Positions 26,317-35,767 of a DNA stretch of 64,000 nt are shown one piece after another. The notes beneath the pieces are model-generated. The model saw nothing but the letters and a program-made list of their open reading frames with translations, made no database searches and was not told the DNA's origin. The stretch is from Subtercola boreus (GTDB lineage: Bacteria; Actinomycetota; Actinomycetes; Actinomycetales; Microbacteriaceae). Location of the stretch: assembly GCF_003399645.1 (NCBI RefSeq), contig NZ_NBXD01000002.1, positions 124,001 through 188,000 on the forward strand. Reading direction: 5' to 3'. The translations under genes and the position numbers were made by a program. The first letter of the stretch is position 1. Each line of letters opens with the position of its first letter.

Positions 26317-28302
26317 ATGAGCGAAACCGGCATCGACACCACCGAACTCGACCCCGAGACCCGTGCGCAGGACGACCTGTTCAGGCACGTCAACGGCCGC
26401 TGGATCGAGCGCACAGAGATCCCCGCCGACAAGGCGCGGTACGGCTCCTTCTACGAGCTCGCCGAAGAGGCCGAGAAGGCCGTGCAACAGATCATCACCG
26501 AGGCCCAGGCGGCGTCGGAGGGTACTGAAGAGCGCAAGTTCGGCGACCTCTACACGAGCTTCATGGACGAGCAGCGCATCGAGCAGCTCGGCACGGCGCC
26601 GATCGACGGGCAATTGGCGCTGGTCGCCGGCATCCACTCGATCGAGGATTTCATTCGTACGGTCGGGCGCCTCGAACGCCAGGGTGTGGGCGGCTTCTTC
26701 CACCTGTTCGTCGACAACGACCCCGGCAACCCTGAGCGCTACCTCGTCTTCGTCGAGCAGGGCGGCATCACGCTGCCCGACGAGAGCTACTACCGCGAGG
26801 AGAAGTTCGAGAGCATCCGGGAGGCGTACGTCGCGCACATCCAGCGCATGTTCGAGCTGGTCAGCGCGTCCGGGCCGGAAAGCGCTGCCGACCGCGCCCG
26901 GCTCGTCTTCGACCTCGAGACCGCCGTCGCGGGCAAGCATTGGGACAACGTGAAGACCCGCGACGCCCAGGCCACGTACAACCTGTTTTCGTGGGCCGAC
27001 CTGCTGGCCCTCTTCTCCGGTGCGGCCGGTGACGACTCCCCCGCCGGCGCCCTCACCCTGTGGCGCGATGCCCTCGATGCGCCGGTGGGCGTGCTCGACG
27101 AGGTCGTGGTGCGCGAGCCCAGCTTCCTCGAGGGCCTGTCGTCGCTCCTCACCGAAGACCGCCTGGAGCAGTGGAAGAGCTGGCTGTCGTGGAAGATCAT
27201 CCACGGCGCAGCGGCCTTCCTCCCCTCGGTCTTCGTGGAGGAGAACTTCGAGTTCTACGGCCACGCCCTCACCGGAACGCCGTCGATCCGAGCCCGCTGG
27301 AAGCGCGGCGTCTCGCTCGTCGAGGGCTCCATGGGTGAGGCCGTCGGGCGCATCTACGTCGAGCGTCACTTCGGCGGCACGGCCAAGGCCGCGATGGATG
27401 TCCTGGTGGCCAACCTCATCGAGGCCTACCGCCGGTCGATCACCGAGCTCGCCTGGATGACGCCGTCGACCCGCGAACGCGCACTCGAGAAACTGACCAA
27501 GTTCACGCCGAAGATCGGTTTCCCGGCGAAGTGGCGCGACTACTCGGCTCTCGACCTCGATGCGTCGAGCCTGTTCGACAACGTTCGCGCGACAGCCGAG
27601 TTCGAGTTCCAGCGTGAGCTCGGCAAGGTCGGCAGACCGCTCGACCGTGACGAATGGTTCATGACCCCGCAGACGATCAACGCGTACTACAACCCCGGGT
27701 TCAACGAGATCGTGTTCCCGGCGGCCATTCTGCAGTATCCGTTCTTCGACGAGACGCGTGATGCCGCGGCCAACTACGGTGCGATCGGCGCTGTCATCGG
27801 GCACGAGATCGGCCATGGGTTCGACGACCAGGGTTCGCGCTTCGACGGAGGCGGCCGCCTCACCGACTGGTGGACATCCGAAGACCGGGAAGCCTTCGAG
27901 AAGCTCACCGCCTCGCTGATCGCGCAGTACGACGCCCTTGCCCCGGCACAGGTGCCCGACAATCACGTGAACGGTGCGTTGACAATCGGGGAGAACATCG
28001 GCGACCTCGGCGGGCTGGGCATAGCGTGGAAGGCGTATCTGATCTCGCTCGACGGCGCAGAGCCGCCGGTGATCGAGGGGCTGAGCGGCGCCCAGCGGTT
28101 CTTCCTGTCGTGGGCACAGGCCTGGCAGCAGAAGTCGAGAGACGAAGAGGTGATCCGTTTGCTCGCGATCGATCCGCATTCGCCGAACGAGTTCCGGTGC
28201 AACCAGATCGTGCGCAACATCGGTGAGTTCTACGAAGCATTCTCGGTCGTCGAGACCGACGGGCTCTGGTTGGCACCGGATGATCGGGTGACCATCTGGT
28301 AG
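26317..28302 (+). CDS. M13-family metallopeptidase (neprilysin/PepO type)
   Basis: A 661-residue zinc endopeptidase. The zinc motif HExxH is in VIGHEIGHGFDDQG (about 493-506); the third ligand Glu is in GENIGDLGG (about 558), which also holds the conserved Asp. The substrate-site NAYY motif (QTINAYYNPGFNEI) precedes it. There is no signal peptide, so the enzyme is probably cytoplasmic, like PepO, and degrades short peptides. The frame stays open far upstream, but ATG 26317 has the -10 box and matches the family N-terminus (DPETRAQDDLFRHVNGRW). Confidence 0.95.
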   Translation: MSETGIDTTELDPETRAQDDLFRHVNGRWIERTEIPADKARYGSFYELAEEAEKAVQQIITEAQAASEGTEERKFGDLYTSFMDEQRIEQLGTAPIDGQLALVAGIHSIEDFIRTVGRLERQGVGGFFHLFVDNDPGNPERYLVFVEQGGITLPDESYYREEKFESIREAYVAHIQRMFELVSASGPESAADRARLVFDLETAVAGKHWDNVKTRDAQATYNLFSWADLLALFSGAAGDDSPAGALTLWRDALDAPVGVLDEVVVREPSFLEGLSSLLTEDRLEQWKSWLSWKIIHGAAAFLPSVFVEENFEFYGHALTGTPSIRARWKRGVSLVEGSMGEAVGRIYVERHFGGTAKAAMDVLVANLIEAYRRSITELAWMTPSTRERALEKLTKFTPKIGFPAKWRDYSALDLDASSLFDNVRATAEFEFQRELGKVGRPLDRDEWFMTPQTINAYYNPGFNEIVFPAAILQYPFFDETRDAAANYGAIGAVIGHEIGHGFDDQGSRFDGGGRLTDWWTSEDREAFEKLTASLIAQYDALAPAQVPDNHVNGALTIGENIGDLGGLGIAWKAYLISLDGAEPPVIEGLSGAQRFFLSWAQAWQQKSRDEEVIRLLAIDPHSPNEFRCNQIVRNIGEFYEAFSVVETDGLWLAPDDRVTIW

Positions 28303-28390
28303 GTTCGACGTTCCGACAGCGGGGGTTGAGCGACCCCGGCAAGGTGCTTGCGATGCGGCTGGCGACGACTGCAGACAAGGGAAGACAACG

Positions 28391-29299
28391 GTGGTACAGG
28401 CGATGCGAAAAGACCGGCGGAGGGCCCAGTCCGGTCTTCCGAGCGGGCGACGATCGAGCGCATCACACGACACCGAGACGTTCAAGCGCGGCTTCGTCTC
28501 GCTGACGAAGCTTGCCCTGTCGGGCGTTCAGATCACCGCGTCGGCGCTCGACGTCACCTCGGAGAAGGTGCTGTTCTCGATCGACGACCACCTGTCGGTT
28601 CCGACCGCCAGCCTGGGCAAGGTGCTGCTGCTGATCGAGGTGGCCGCGCGACTCACCCAGCGCGACATCTCGGCACACGGGCTCCTCGACCGCACGGTGG
28701 TCGACTCGGCCGCAGACACCGGGCTCTGGCAGCACCTGCAGGTGCCCACCCTCCCGGTCGCCGATCTCGCCGTTCTGGTCGGAGCGACGAGCGACAACCT
28801 CGCCACGAATGTTCTGCTCCGGCACATCGGGCTCGACGCGGTGCGGGCGCGCGGTGAGGCGCTGGGGCTGCACCGCACTTTTCTGCTCGACAAGGTGCGC
28901 GACTTCCGTGGCCCCGACGACGCCCCGCACTTCTCTGTCGGTTCGGCGCGCGAACTGGCCACGCTGTTCCGCAACCTCGCCGAGGGCAGCGTGGTCGATG
29001 TCGCGACCAGCCAGCAGGTGCTCGCCTGGCTCGGGCTCGGCAGCGACTTGTCGATGGTGGCCAGCGCGTTCGGGCTCGATCCGCTGTCGCACCAGCACTC
29101 CGATCACGGGTTGCTGCTCATCAACAAGACCGGCTCGGGCGAGGGCATCCGTTCGGAGGTCGGCGTTCTCCGCGGCCAGCGCGCGAGCGTGGCCTACGCC
29201 ATCACCATGCGGTTCAACGACTCGGAGCTCACCGGTCGCCTCGCGGTGCTCGAGGGCATGCGAACCCTGGGCACCGACATCCTGGAGTACGTGTACTGA
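28391..29299 (+). CDS. Serine hydrolase, class A beta-lactamase fold
   Basis: A 302-residue protein with the three active-site motifs of penicillin-recognising enzymes: SxxK (Ser74-Lys77, SLGK), SDN (134-136) and KTG (about 243, NKTGSGEGIRSEVG). The order and spacing are those of class A beta-lactamases, but there is no signal peptide and the omega-loop motif is not clear. It may be a cytoplasmic or membrane-associated esterase or peptidase rather than a resistance enzyme. GTG start; ATG four codons on is also possible. Confidence 0.8.
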   Translation: MVQAMRKDRRRAQSGLPSGRRSSASHDTETFKRGFVSLTKLALSGVQITASALDVTSEKVLFSIDDHLSVPTASLGKVLLLIEVAARLTQRDISAHGLLDRTVVDSAADTGLWQHLQVPTLPVADLAVLVGATSDNLATNVLLRHIGLDAVRARGEALGLHRTFLLDKVRDFRGPDDAPHFSVGSARELATLFRNLAEGSVVDVATSQQVLAWLGLGSDLSMVASAFGLDPLSHQHSDHGLLLINKTGSGEGIRSEVGVLRGQRASVAYAITMRFNDSELTGRLAVLEGMRTLGTDILEYVY

Positions 29300-29336
29300 C
29301 GCATCGCCCCGGCCGCCGCGCGCACTCTCTTCAAGC

Positions 29337-29361
29337 AGGCAAGCAGGCAGGCAGGCAGCGC
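29337..29361. repeat. Short GGCA-type microsatellite
   Basis: AGGCA/GGCA units repeat about five times between the convergent serine hydrolase and Nudix genes. Confidence 0.7.
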
Positions 29362-29429
29362 TGCGGCGCTCGTGGTGGCTTCGTCGTCGCCCTCTGCCTG
29401 AATTGCGGTGCGTCAGGGTGCGGCCCTCA

Positions 29430-29837
29430 TCAGTCGATCAGGGAGAGGGCGCGCAGGCGGGCCAGGGTTTCGACGCCGGCCGGGGGGCAGCGGTGCGCGT
29501 CGGCGGAGGTCACCCAGTGCACGGAGTCGACCTCCGCCGACGCGGTGGGCTCGTCGGGTGTCGTGGCGGCGAAGAGTTCCATCTCGACCATCCTCCCTTC
29601 GGGTTCGCCGTGCGCCTGCACGGTGACGGTGAAGAGGCTCCGGATGCTCGGCTGATCGAGTGCGACCGCGATCTCCTCGCGGCACTCACGCACGAGCGCA
29701 GCGGCGGAGGTCTCGCCGGGATCGATCTTGCCGCCGGGGAGGTACAGCACGTCGCGGGCGCGGGCGGTGACCATCAGCACGCAGCGCTCCCGCAGCAGCA
29801 CGACGGCGGCCACGCGGATCGGCGCCAGGGCGCTCAC
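29430..29837 (-). CDS. Nudix hydrolase
   Basis: A 135-residue protein with a complete Nudix box (GKIDPGETSAAALVRECREEI, residues about 40-60), which hydrolyses nucleoside diphosphates linked to another moiety. The small single-domain form resembles MutT-like housecleaning enzymes; the true substrate cannot be told. The ATG overlaps the stop of the upstream GNAT gene (ATGA), so the two form an operon. Confidence 0.9.
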   Translation of the reverse strand: MSALAPIRVAAVVLLRERCVLMVTARARDVLYLPGGKIDPGETSAAALVRECREEIAVALDQPSIRSLFTVTVQAHGEPEGRMVEMELFAATTPDEPTASAEVDSVHWVTSADAHRCPPAGVETLARLRALSLID

Positions 29838-30574
29838 GTGTTGCCCGCGCTCGCTGCGCTGCCCGCGTGATCCACGCTGCCCGCGCCAGCTGCGTTGTCC
29901 GCGTGATCCACGCTGCCCGCGCCAGCTGCGTTGTCCGCGTGATCCACGCTGCCCGCGCCAGGCGCGCCGCCTGAGCCGCCTGCGCCCGCGTCCCCCTGCG
30001 AACGCCCCGCGACGCGTGTCGCGCGCTCGTGACGCAGGATGCCGTAGACCGCGGTGTCACCCCAGGCACCCTTGAACAGGAGGTTCTCGCGGAGCAGGGC
30101 GTCCCGCTGCATCCCGAGCCGCAGGCACACCGCCGCCGAGGCCGCGTTGTGGGGATCGAGGTGGGCCTCGATCCGATGAACGTCGAGCTCGGCGAAGGCC
30201 CAGTCGAGCATCCCGCTCGCCGCCTCGGAGGCGAACCCGTGGCCCTGGAAGTCGGGATGGAACGCCCAGCCGATCTCCGCCTGACCGTTTGCGACGCTGT
30301 GCAGGAAGAGGGTGATCTCGCCGATCAGGCGGGCCGGATGCTCGGGGCCCGCCAGCTCGACCCCGACGACCAGCACATCGCCATCGTTCTCGAGCGCCGT
30401 CGTGAGCAGACGCTTTTCGAGATGCTCACGGGTCTCGGCGAGGGTGCGCACCTCCCAGAACATGTACTGAACCACCTCGGGCAGGCTCTGGTAGGAGTTG
30501 ATGGCCTCGGCGTCGTCCGCTCGCAGGGGCCGCAGCAGGAGGCGTTCGGTGCGCACCGACGGGAAGGAGGTCAT
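29834..30574 (-). CDS. GNAT-family N-acetyltransferase with repeat tail
   Basis: Residues 1-185 form an acetyltransferase of the RimJ/RimL type (TERLLLRPLRADDAEAI... GHGFASEAASGMLDWAF...LDPHNAASAAVCLRLGM), which transfers acetyl from acetyl-CoA to an amine. The Q/RxxGxG/A cofactor loop is seen as FQGHGFA. The last 60 residues are a Gly/Ala/Asp tail from a 36-bp tandem repeat, unlikely to be part of the enzyme fold. Substrate unknown. Cotranscribed with the Nudix gene. Confidence 0.87.
   Translation of the reverse strand: MTSFPSVRTERLLLRPLRADDAEAINSYQSLPEVVQYMFWEVRTLAETREHLEKRLLTTALENDGDVLVVGVELAGPEHPARLIGEITLFLHSVANGQAEIGWAFHPDFQGHGFASEAASGMLDWAFAELDVHRIEAHLDPHNAASAAVCLRLGMQRDALLRENLLFKGAWGDTAVYGILRHERATRVAGRSQGDAGAGGSGGAPGAGSVDHADNAAGAGSVDHADNAAGAGSVDHAGSAASAGNT
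29867..29964. repeat. 36-bp tandem repeat in the 3' end of the GNAT gene
   Basis: Two full copies (29867-29902, 29903-29938) and most of a third (from 29939) of a 36-bp unit starting GTGATCCACGCTGCCCGCGC. It keeps the reading frame and encodes a 12-residue ADNAAGAGSVDH repeat. Confidence 0.92.
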
Positions 30575-30596
30575 GACCCCACCCTGCCAGACCGGT

Positions 30597-31913
30597 TCAG
30601 GAGGCGGCGGATTCCCCGTCGGCGGGTGTCGCTGCGGGAAGGATCGCGAACGGAGCGACCGCAGAGGCCGGCTTCACGCCGTACAGCGACTCGAGCGCGG
30701 CCACGAAGGCCGGGCCGTTGCCGGAGCGTGCGAGGTCGCGGGCGCGTACCGAGGGGGTGTGCAGCAGCACTCCCACGAGATGGCGGAGCGCCGCCTCGGT
30801 CTCGGGCGAGTGGTCTCCGCGGGCGTGGGCCCGCGCGAGTTCGGCGTCGAGGGCGTCGAAGAAGTGCGAGCGCAGGGCCACGACGGCCGGGGTGACCTCG
30901 GATTCGACGCGGGCCGCGCTGTACTCGGCAGCCGCCTCATCCACCATCGCCCGTGCGCTGGTGGTGGAGGCGAATTCGTCGATCGGGGCGTGCAGGCTGA
31001 TTGTTTCGAGATCGAGAAGCTCGACTCCGGCGAGGGAGGCCACCGCCGCGTCGACGTTGCGGGGCAGGCCGAGATCGATGACGAGGCGGCGCTGCAGGGC
31101 ATCCGGAGCCGCAGCCGCCCGGACGAAGTGGGCGGCCGTGAGAACCGCGACGGGTGACTGGCTGGCGGTGACGATCACGTCGGAGCGGCCGATCGCCGCG
31201 GCGAGACCCTCGGCCCAGACCTGTGGAATGCCGAGGCGGGCGGCGAACGGCGCGGTGCGACCCGAGGGTGAGTAGACCGTGAAGTCGGTGGCGCCGCGCT
31301 CCTGCAGGGCGGTGAGGCTGACCCGGGCGTACTTGCCGGTGCCGACGACCAGCACGCGCGTCTGGGACCAGTCGGTGACGCGGCTCTCGGCCAGCTCGAG
31401 GGCGAGGCGTACGAGCGATCGGCCCGCTCCACCGACGCCGGTCTTCGTCTTGACGTCGCGGGAGGTGTGTGAGGCGCGCTGGAACAGGCGCTCGAGAGCC
31501 GACGATGTGGTGCCCTCGACGCGGGCGGTCTGCAGCGCGCGCCTTACCTGGCCGGCGATCTCGTCTTCGCCGACGACGACCGATTCGAGTCCGCTCGATA
31601 CCGAGAAGAGGTGTTCGGCGACAGTGTCGCCCGAGAGAACGGTGACGACGTCGAACACGTCGGCCGCTTCGACTCCGGATGCCCGGCTCACGGCCTCGAT
31701 GACCTCGCTGGCCGCGAGGGCACTGCCGGCGGTGAGAGGCTCGTCGACATCGAGGTAGGCCTCGAAGCGGTTGCAGGTCGCCAGCACGACGGCGCCCTGG
31801 ATGAAATCGCTGTCACCGACGAGCGACGGAGCCACGGACGGTGCGCCGATGGACAACTTCTCCAGAAGGGTGAAGCTGGCGTTGCGATGGCTCGCAGTCA
31901 GGCAGATCAGCAC
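30597..31913 (-). CDS. hemA: Glutamyl-tRNA reductase
   Basis: First committed enzyme of the C5 route to haem: it reduces glutamyl-tRNA(Glu) to glutamate-1-semialdehyde with NADPH. The N-terminus [19 protein letters not shown], the catalytic Cys in [12 protein letters not shown] (about residue 47) and the NADPH-binding [12 protein letters not shown] are typical. 438 residues from GTG 31913; a TTG one codon earlier is also open. The GTG fits best because the family begins (M)LIC and TACGAT sits 6 bases before it. It is divergent from hemE. Confidence 0.95.
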   Translation of the reverse strand: MLICLTASHRNASFTLLEKLSIGAPSVAPSLVGDSDFIQGAVVLATCNRFEAYLDVDEPLTAGSALAASEVIEAVSRASGVEAADVFDVVTVLSGDTVAEHLFSVSSGLESVVVGEDEIAGQVRRALQTARVEGTTSSALERLFQRASHTSRDVKTKTGVGGAGRSLVRLALELAESRVTDWSQTRVLVVGTGKYARVSLTALQERGATDFTVYSPSGRTAPFAARLGIPQVWAEGLAAAIGRSDVIVTASQSPVAVLTAAHFVRAAAAPDALQRRLVIDLGLPRNVDAAVASLAGVELLDLETISLHAPIDEFASTTSARAMVDEAAAEYSAARVESEVTPAVVALRSHFFDALDAELARAHARGDHSPETEAALRHLVGVLLHTPSVRARDLARSGNGPAFVAALESLYGVKPASAVAPFAILPAATPADGESAAS

Positions 31914-31919
31914 CAATAC

Positions 31920-31925
31920 ATCGTA
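31920..31925 (-). promoter_or_regulatory. Predicted -10 element of hemA
   Basis: TACGAT on the minus strand, 6 bases before GTG 31913; leaderless arrangement. Confidence 0.5.
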
Positions 31926-32007
31926 TGCGACGAAAGCCGCCCACTACGACGTCTTGTAGAACTCACACACAGGATCCCCCCTTCGCCCGCGTGAGACACT
32001 GGAGCAC

Positions 32008-33195
32008 GTGACTTCTCCGACGATTGACGCCGACCTGCGGGTGCTGCCGGCCTCGCATCCGCTTCAGGCCGGCCGAACATCGGGCAGCGCGCTCGTGTCG
32101 ACCTACCAGGGCGTTCGCGGGCCCGTGACGCCGGTGTGGATGATGCGCCAGGCCGGCCGCTCATTGCCCGAGTACCGCGCGCTGCGAGTCGGTACCGACA
32201 TGCTCGACGCCTGCCTCGACCCTGCGATGGCTAGCGAGATCACCCTGCAGCCGGTGCGGCGCCACGGTGTCGACGCAGGCATCTTCTTCAGCGACATCGT
32301 CGTACCGATCAAGCTCGCCGGGGTCGATGTCTCGATCGTCGCCGGCAGGGGCCCGGTGCTGCCGCATCCGGTGCGCACGGCCGACGACGTGCGAAATCTG
32401 CCCGAGCTCGACGAATCCGCACTCTCTCCCATCTCCGAGGCCGTCGCCCTAACCGTCGCGGCTCTGGGACAGACCCCGCTGATCGGGTTCGCCGGAGCGC
32501 CCTTCACTCTGGCGGCCTACCTCGTCGAGGGCGGTCCGTCGAAGGACCACCTCGCCGCGCGCACGATGATGCACTCCGACCCCGACACCTGGCAGGCGCT
32601 GATGCGCTGGACCGCCACGATCACCGGTGCGTTCCTCCGCGCTCAGATCATCGCGGGCGCCAGCGCCGCGCAGCTCTTCGACTCCTGGGCCGGTGCGCTC
32701 TCGCTCGCCGACTACACGGCCCATGTCGCGCCCGCCTCCGCGCTCGCCCTTTCGCGCGTGCACGGTCTGCAGTACACGGCTCCGGATGCTTCGACCCGCA
32801 CGGTTCCGATGGTGCACTTCGGCGTGGGAACGGGCGAGCTGCTCGGTGCGATGCACGACGTCGGCGCTGACGTGATGGGCGTCGACTGGCGCATCCCCCT
32901 GGACGAGGCATCGCGTCGTCTCGGCGGCACGGTTCCGCTGCAGGGCAACATCGATCCCGCGTTCCTCAGGGCACCCTGGTCGGTGCTCGAGGCGCACGTG
33001 CTCGACGTGCTCGCGCGGGGCAAGGCGGCGCCGTCGCACGTGCTCAACCTGGGGCACGGGGTTCCGCCCGACGCAGACCCCGACGTGCTCTCGCGCGTCG
33101 TGCGGTTCGTACACGACGTCGCCGGCGAGGGGCATGCCGCCGCTGGCGCCGCCGCCGGTGGGTCTGCTCCCGCGTTCGCCGGCCCGGTCGCCTGA
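32008..33195 (+). CDS. hemE: Uroporphyrinogen decarboxylase
   Basis: Decarboxylates the four acetate side chains of uroporphyrinogen III to give coproporphyrinogen III. Family signatures are visible: PVWMMRQAGRSLPEYR near residue 35 (substrate-binding Arg) and the IFFSDIVVP and GFAGAPFTLAAYLVEGGPS motifs. 395 residues, including an Ala/Gly-rich C-terminal tail. GTG start; GACACT 7 bases upstream is a possible weak -10. First gene of the rightward haem run; hemY starts four bases after the stop. Confidence 0.95.
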   Translation: MTSPTIDADLRVLPASHPLQAGRTSGSALVSTYQGVRGPVTPVWMMRQAGRSLPEYRALRVGTDMLDACLDPAMASEITLQPVRRHGVDAGIFFSDIVVPIKLAGVDVSIVAGRGPVLPHPVRTADDVRNLPELDESALSPISEAVALTVAALGQTPLIGFAGAPFTLAAYLVEGGPSKDHLAARTMMHSDPDTWQALMRWTATITGAFLRAQIIAGASAAQLFDSWAGALSLADYTAHVAPASALALSRVHGLQYTAPDASTRTVPMVHFGVGTGELLGAMHDVGADVMGVDWRIPLDEASRRLGGTVPLQGNIDPAFLRAPWSVLEAHVLDVLARGKAAPSHVLNLGHGVPPDADPDVLSRVVRFVHDVAGEGHAAAGAAAGGSAPAFAGPVA

Positions 33196-33199
33196 GCCC

Positions 33200-34915
33200 A
33201 TGCCGACAGGGCAGAGCGTGGTCGTGGTCGGCGCGGGGGTCGCCGGGCTCGTGGCCGCTCGAACGCTCGCGCGCTCAGGTTTTCGCGTCACGGTGGTCGA
33301 TTCCGCGCCCACACCCGGCGGCTGCGTCGCCACCCACACTGTGGCGGGCATCCGGCTCGATGCGGGGGCCGAGAGTTTCGCGACCCGGGGCGGAACTGTG
33401 GCAGCCTACCTGGCCGGCCTGGGGCTCGGCGGGGCGGTCGTCACCCCCAACCCGAAGGGCGCGTGGGTACAGCTCGACGGCGATGCCGCACCGCTTCCGA
33501 AGAACACGGTGCTGGGCATCCCCGGCGTTCCGCTCGCCGATGACGTGCGCCGCATCATCGGCTGGTCGGGTGCACTGCGCGCGCAGCTCGACCGCTACAT
33601 CCCGCTCGTGCGGGTGAAGAAGTCGACCGATCTCGGCGACCTCGTCCGTCGCCGCATGGGCCAGAAGGTGCTCGACCGTCTCGTCGCGCCCATCGTCTCC
33701 GGCGTGCACTCGGCGCATCCCGACCTGATCGACACCGACGCCGTCGCACCCGGACTGACCGCTGCGATGGGCGTGCAGGGCTCTCTCTCGGGCGCTGTGA
33801 TGTCGCTCATCGCACGTCGCGGTACGCATGGCGTTCGCCCGGCCGCCTCGAAGGCACCCGGGGGCAGCCCGAGCGACGCCGAGACAGTGCGCGGATCTGA
33901 GACGAGTGGCGGGCGCCCGCATGCCGCCGGGACAGAGGGTGCGAGGGCCGGCTCCGCGGTGGGCGGGATCGACGGGGGCATGTTCCGCCTCGTCGAGGCT
34001 CTCGTGGCAGACTGCGAGCGGCTCGGCGTCGACCTGCGGTTCGGGGTCGAAGTGCGGAGCATCCGCCGCGTCGACATGTCGCACTCCTCTGCTGGTGCGC
34101 CGGCGTCCGCTGACGCTGACGCTGACGCACTCGGGCCCGCGAGAGGACTCGAAGGGCTCGAAAGTGACGGTGCGGGTGCGGGCGAGGGCAGTGCGGGCGA
34201 GGGCAGGCCGGCCGAGTGGATGACCGTGCTCGACGATGGCCAGGTGCTGGGGTCGAACGGGGTGATCGTCGCGGCCGGGTTCCGCGCAGCGCTGACGCTG
34301 CTGCAGGGTTTCGACGGCCTGCGCGATCAGAGCACGGATGCGGCCTGGCCCGGTTCCTCGGCCGTCACACTCGCGACTCTGGTGCTGGCCGCCCCGGAGC
34401 TCGATGCCGCCCCGCGCGGAACCGGCGTTCTGGTCGCCGAAGACGTCCGGACGGTCGGGGCGAAGGCTCTGACGCACGCCACCGCGAAGTGGTCGTGGCT
34501 GGCTTCGGCCGCCGGCCCGGGCCGGCACGTCGTGCGCCTCTCCTATGGGCGCGGTGCGCCCGCCGCCACCGGTCGGCGCGTCGCGGCTGCCGGCGCGACA
34601 ACCGCCGCTGCCCCGCACGACGCCCCCGCGCCCACCGTCTCCGAGGCCCAGGCGCTCCGGGATGCGAGCATCCTGCTCGGCATCCCACTCCGCCCCGAGC
34701 AGGTGGAGGGGTTCGCTCTGTTTGAATGGCGCGATTCGCTGGCGTTCGCGACCGGCGGCCACCGCGCGCGGGTCGACGCTCTCGTCGAAGCGGTGCACGA
34801 GCATCCGGGGCTCGAAGTCGTGGGTGCCTGGATCTCGGGAACCGGCCTGGCCTACGTCATCGACGGATCAAGCGTCAAGGCCTCGGAGCTTGCTGTCAGC
34901 CTGCTCAGTTCATAG
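33200..34915 (+). CDS. hemY: FAD-dependent coproporphyrinogen/protoporphyrinogen oxidase
   Basis: Oxidises coproporphyrinogen III to coproporphyrin III in the branch used by Gram-positive bacteria. The N-terminus has the FAD-binding Rossmann motif VVVVGAGVAGLVAARTLA. The C-terminus GAWISGTGLAYVIDGS is the second FAD contact. 571 residues, longer than the usual 450-490, because of two low-complexity inserts (about 216-255, Gly/Ser/Pro; and about 300-340, Ala/Asp/Gly). ATG 33200 follows the hemE stop; a longer frame upstream overlaps hemE and is not needed. Confidence 0.93.
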   Translation: MPTGQSVVVVGAGVAGLVAARTLARSGFRVTVVDSAPTPGGCVATHTVAGIRLDAGAESFATRGGTVAAYLAGLGLGGAVVTPNPKGAWVQLDGDAAPLPKNTVLGIPGVPLADDVRRIIGWSGALRAQLDRYIPLVRVKKSTDLGDLVRRRMGQKVLDRLVAPIVSGVHSAHPDLIDTDAVAPGLTAAMGVQGSLSGAVMSLIARRGTHGVRPAASKAPGGSPSDAETVRGSETSGGRPHAAGTEGARAGSAVGGIDGGMFRLVEALVADCERLGVDLRFGVEVRSIRRVDMSHSSAGAPASADADADALGPARGLEGLESDGAGAGEGSAGEGRPAEWMTVLDDGQVLGSNGVIVAAGFRAALTLLQGFDGLRDQSTDAAWPGSSAVTLATLVLAAPELDAAPRGTGVLVAEDVRTVGAKALTHATAKWSWLASAAGPGRHVVRLSYGRGAPAATGRRVAAAGATTAAAPHDAPAPTVSEAQALRDASILLGIPLRPEQVEGFALFEWRDSLAFATGGHRARVDALVEAVHEHPGLEVVGAWISGTGLAYVIDGSSVKASELAVSLLSS

Positions 34916-34961
34916 GTCTACGATTTACACCACAGGCAATTCACGACTGATCGGAGTAATC

Positions 34962-35324
34962 ATGCGCGGAAAGCTGCTTTTCGTGGTCGGCATCGGTGCG
35001 GGCTACGTTCTCGGCTCACGAGCCGGCCGCCAGCGGTACGAGCAGATCAAGGCGGGTGCCGACAGAGTATGGCAGTCCCAGCCGGTGCAGGCGGGTGTCA
35101 CCCAGGTTCACGGCTTCGCGAACCAGCGTCTCGACGCCGCGTCGGGCAAGATCGCCGACCAGGTTCGGAAGGGTCTCGGTGCTGTTCTCCGGCTCGACAA
35201 GAACGCGGCAAGCGCGTCGAAGCGTTCGGCGAGCTCCCCGTCGACGAAGGCTCCCACGCGATCGGGTGCCGCGTCGCCCGACTCCGACGCTGTCATTCCC
35301 CCGCTGACCGGCTTCGTCGAGTAG
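34962..35324 (+). CDS. Small membrane-associated protein, YtxH-like
   Basis: A 120-residue protein starting with one glycine-rich hydrophobic segment (MRGKLLFVVGIGAGYVLGSRAGRQRYEQIK), a pattern shared with YtxH-type proteins, followed by a helical region and a Ser/Ala/Lys-rich tail. GGAG lies 5 bases before the ATG. It is the first of three small envelope-type genes inserted between hemY and hemQ, an arrangement I recall from other Microbacteriaceae. Function unknown. Confidence 0.75.
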   Translation: MRGKLLFVVGIGAGYVLGSRAGRQRYEQIKAGADRVWQSQPVQAGVTQVHGFANQRLDAASGKIADQVRKGLGAVLRLDKNAASASKRSASSPSTKAPTRSGAASPDSDAVIPPLTGFVE

Positions 35325-35332
35325 TCGACACC

Positions 35333-35767
35333 ATGGCTGAACCCGGCGCTTCGCTCACGAAACCGAGCAACCCCAAGACGAAACAGTCCCTGCCCGAACT
35401 CATCAGCGCGCTTCCGAGCCTGTTGACCACCCTCGTCAAAGACGAAATCACCCTGCTCAAGTCCGAGGTCATCAGCCGCGTCTCGAAGCTGGGTATCGGT
35501 GCCGGGCTCATCGCTGCGGCCCTCTTCCTGCTGTTCTTCGTGTTCGCCGTGCTGGTCGCGGCCGCGGTGCTCGGCATCGCCACGGCGCTGCCGGCCTGGC
35601 TCTCGGCGCTGATCGTCGCGGGTGCGCTGCTGATCGTCGCGATCATCCTGATTCTCATCGGCATCAGATCGATCAAGAAGGGCGTGCCTCCCGTGCCCGC
35701 CGAGTCGATCGAAAGCCTCAAGAAAGACGTAAACGCCGTGAAGGGACTGGGTGAGACCCATGAGTGA
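35333..35767 (+). CDS. Phage-holin-3-6-like (actinobacterial holin-X) membrane protein
   Basis: A 144-residue protein with two adjacent membrane segments (about 50-75 and 82-108) flanked by amphipathic helices (LPELISALPSLLTTLVKDEITLLKSEV and the C-terminal IESLKKDVNAVKGL). This is the Actinobacterial putative holin-X family; the name reflects similarity only, and there are no phage genes here. It starts 8 bases behind its neighbour and overlaps the next gene by 8 bases. Confidence 0.82.
   Translation: MAEPGASLTKPSNPKTKQSLPELISALPSLLTTLVKDEITLLKSEVISRVSKLGIGAGLIAAALFLLFFVFAVLVAAAVLGIATALPAWLSALIVAGALLIVAIILILIGIRSIKKGVPPVPAESIESLKKDVNAVKGLGETHE

Noticed and set aside
24361-28302. A 1313-residue rightward frame fused ahead of the M13 peptidase
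   Set aside because: Codons before 26317 run antisense through the MATE gene and are Arg/Pro/His-rich shadow sequence; the family N-terminus and promoter mark ATG 26317.
26290-28485. 731-residue leftward frame over the M13 peptidase gene
   Set aside because: It is the antisense shadow of a well-supported gene; no domain is recognised and the composition is typical of antisense frames in GC-rich DNA.
29867-29964. CRISPR array
   Set aside because: The 36-bp units are contiguous without spacers and encode part of an acetyltransferase; no cas genes are near.
35333-35767. A holin as evidence of a prophage
   Set aside because: No integrase, tail, capsid or attachment sites nearby; the family is a common chromosomal envelope protein in actinobacteria.
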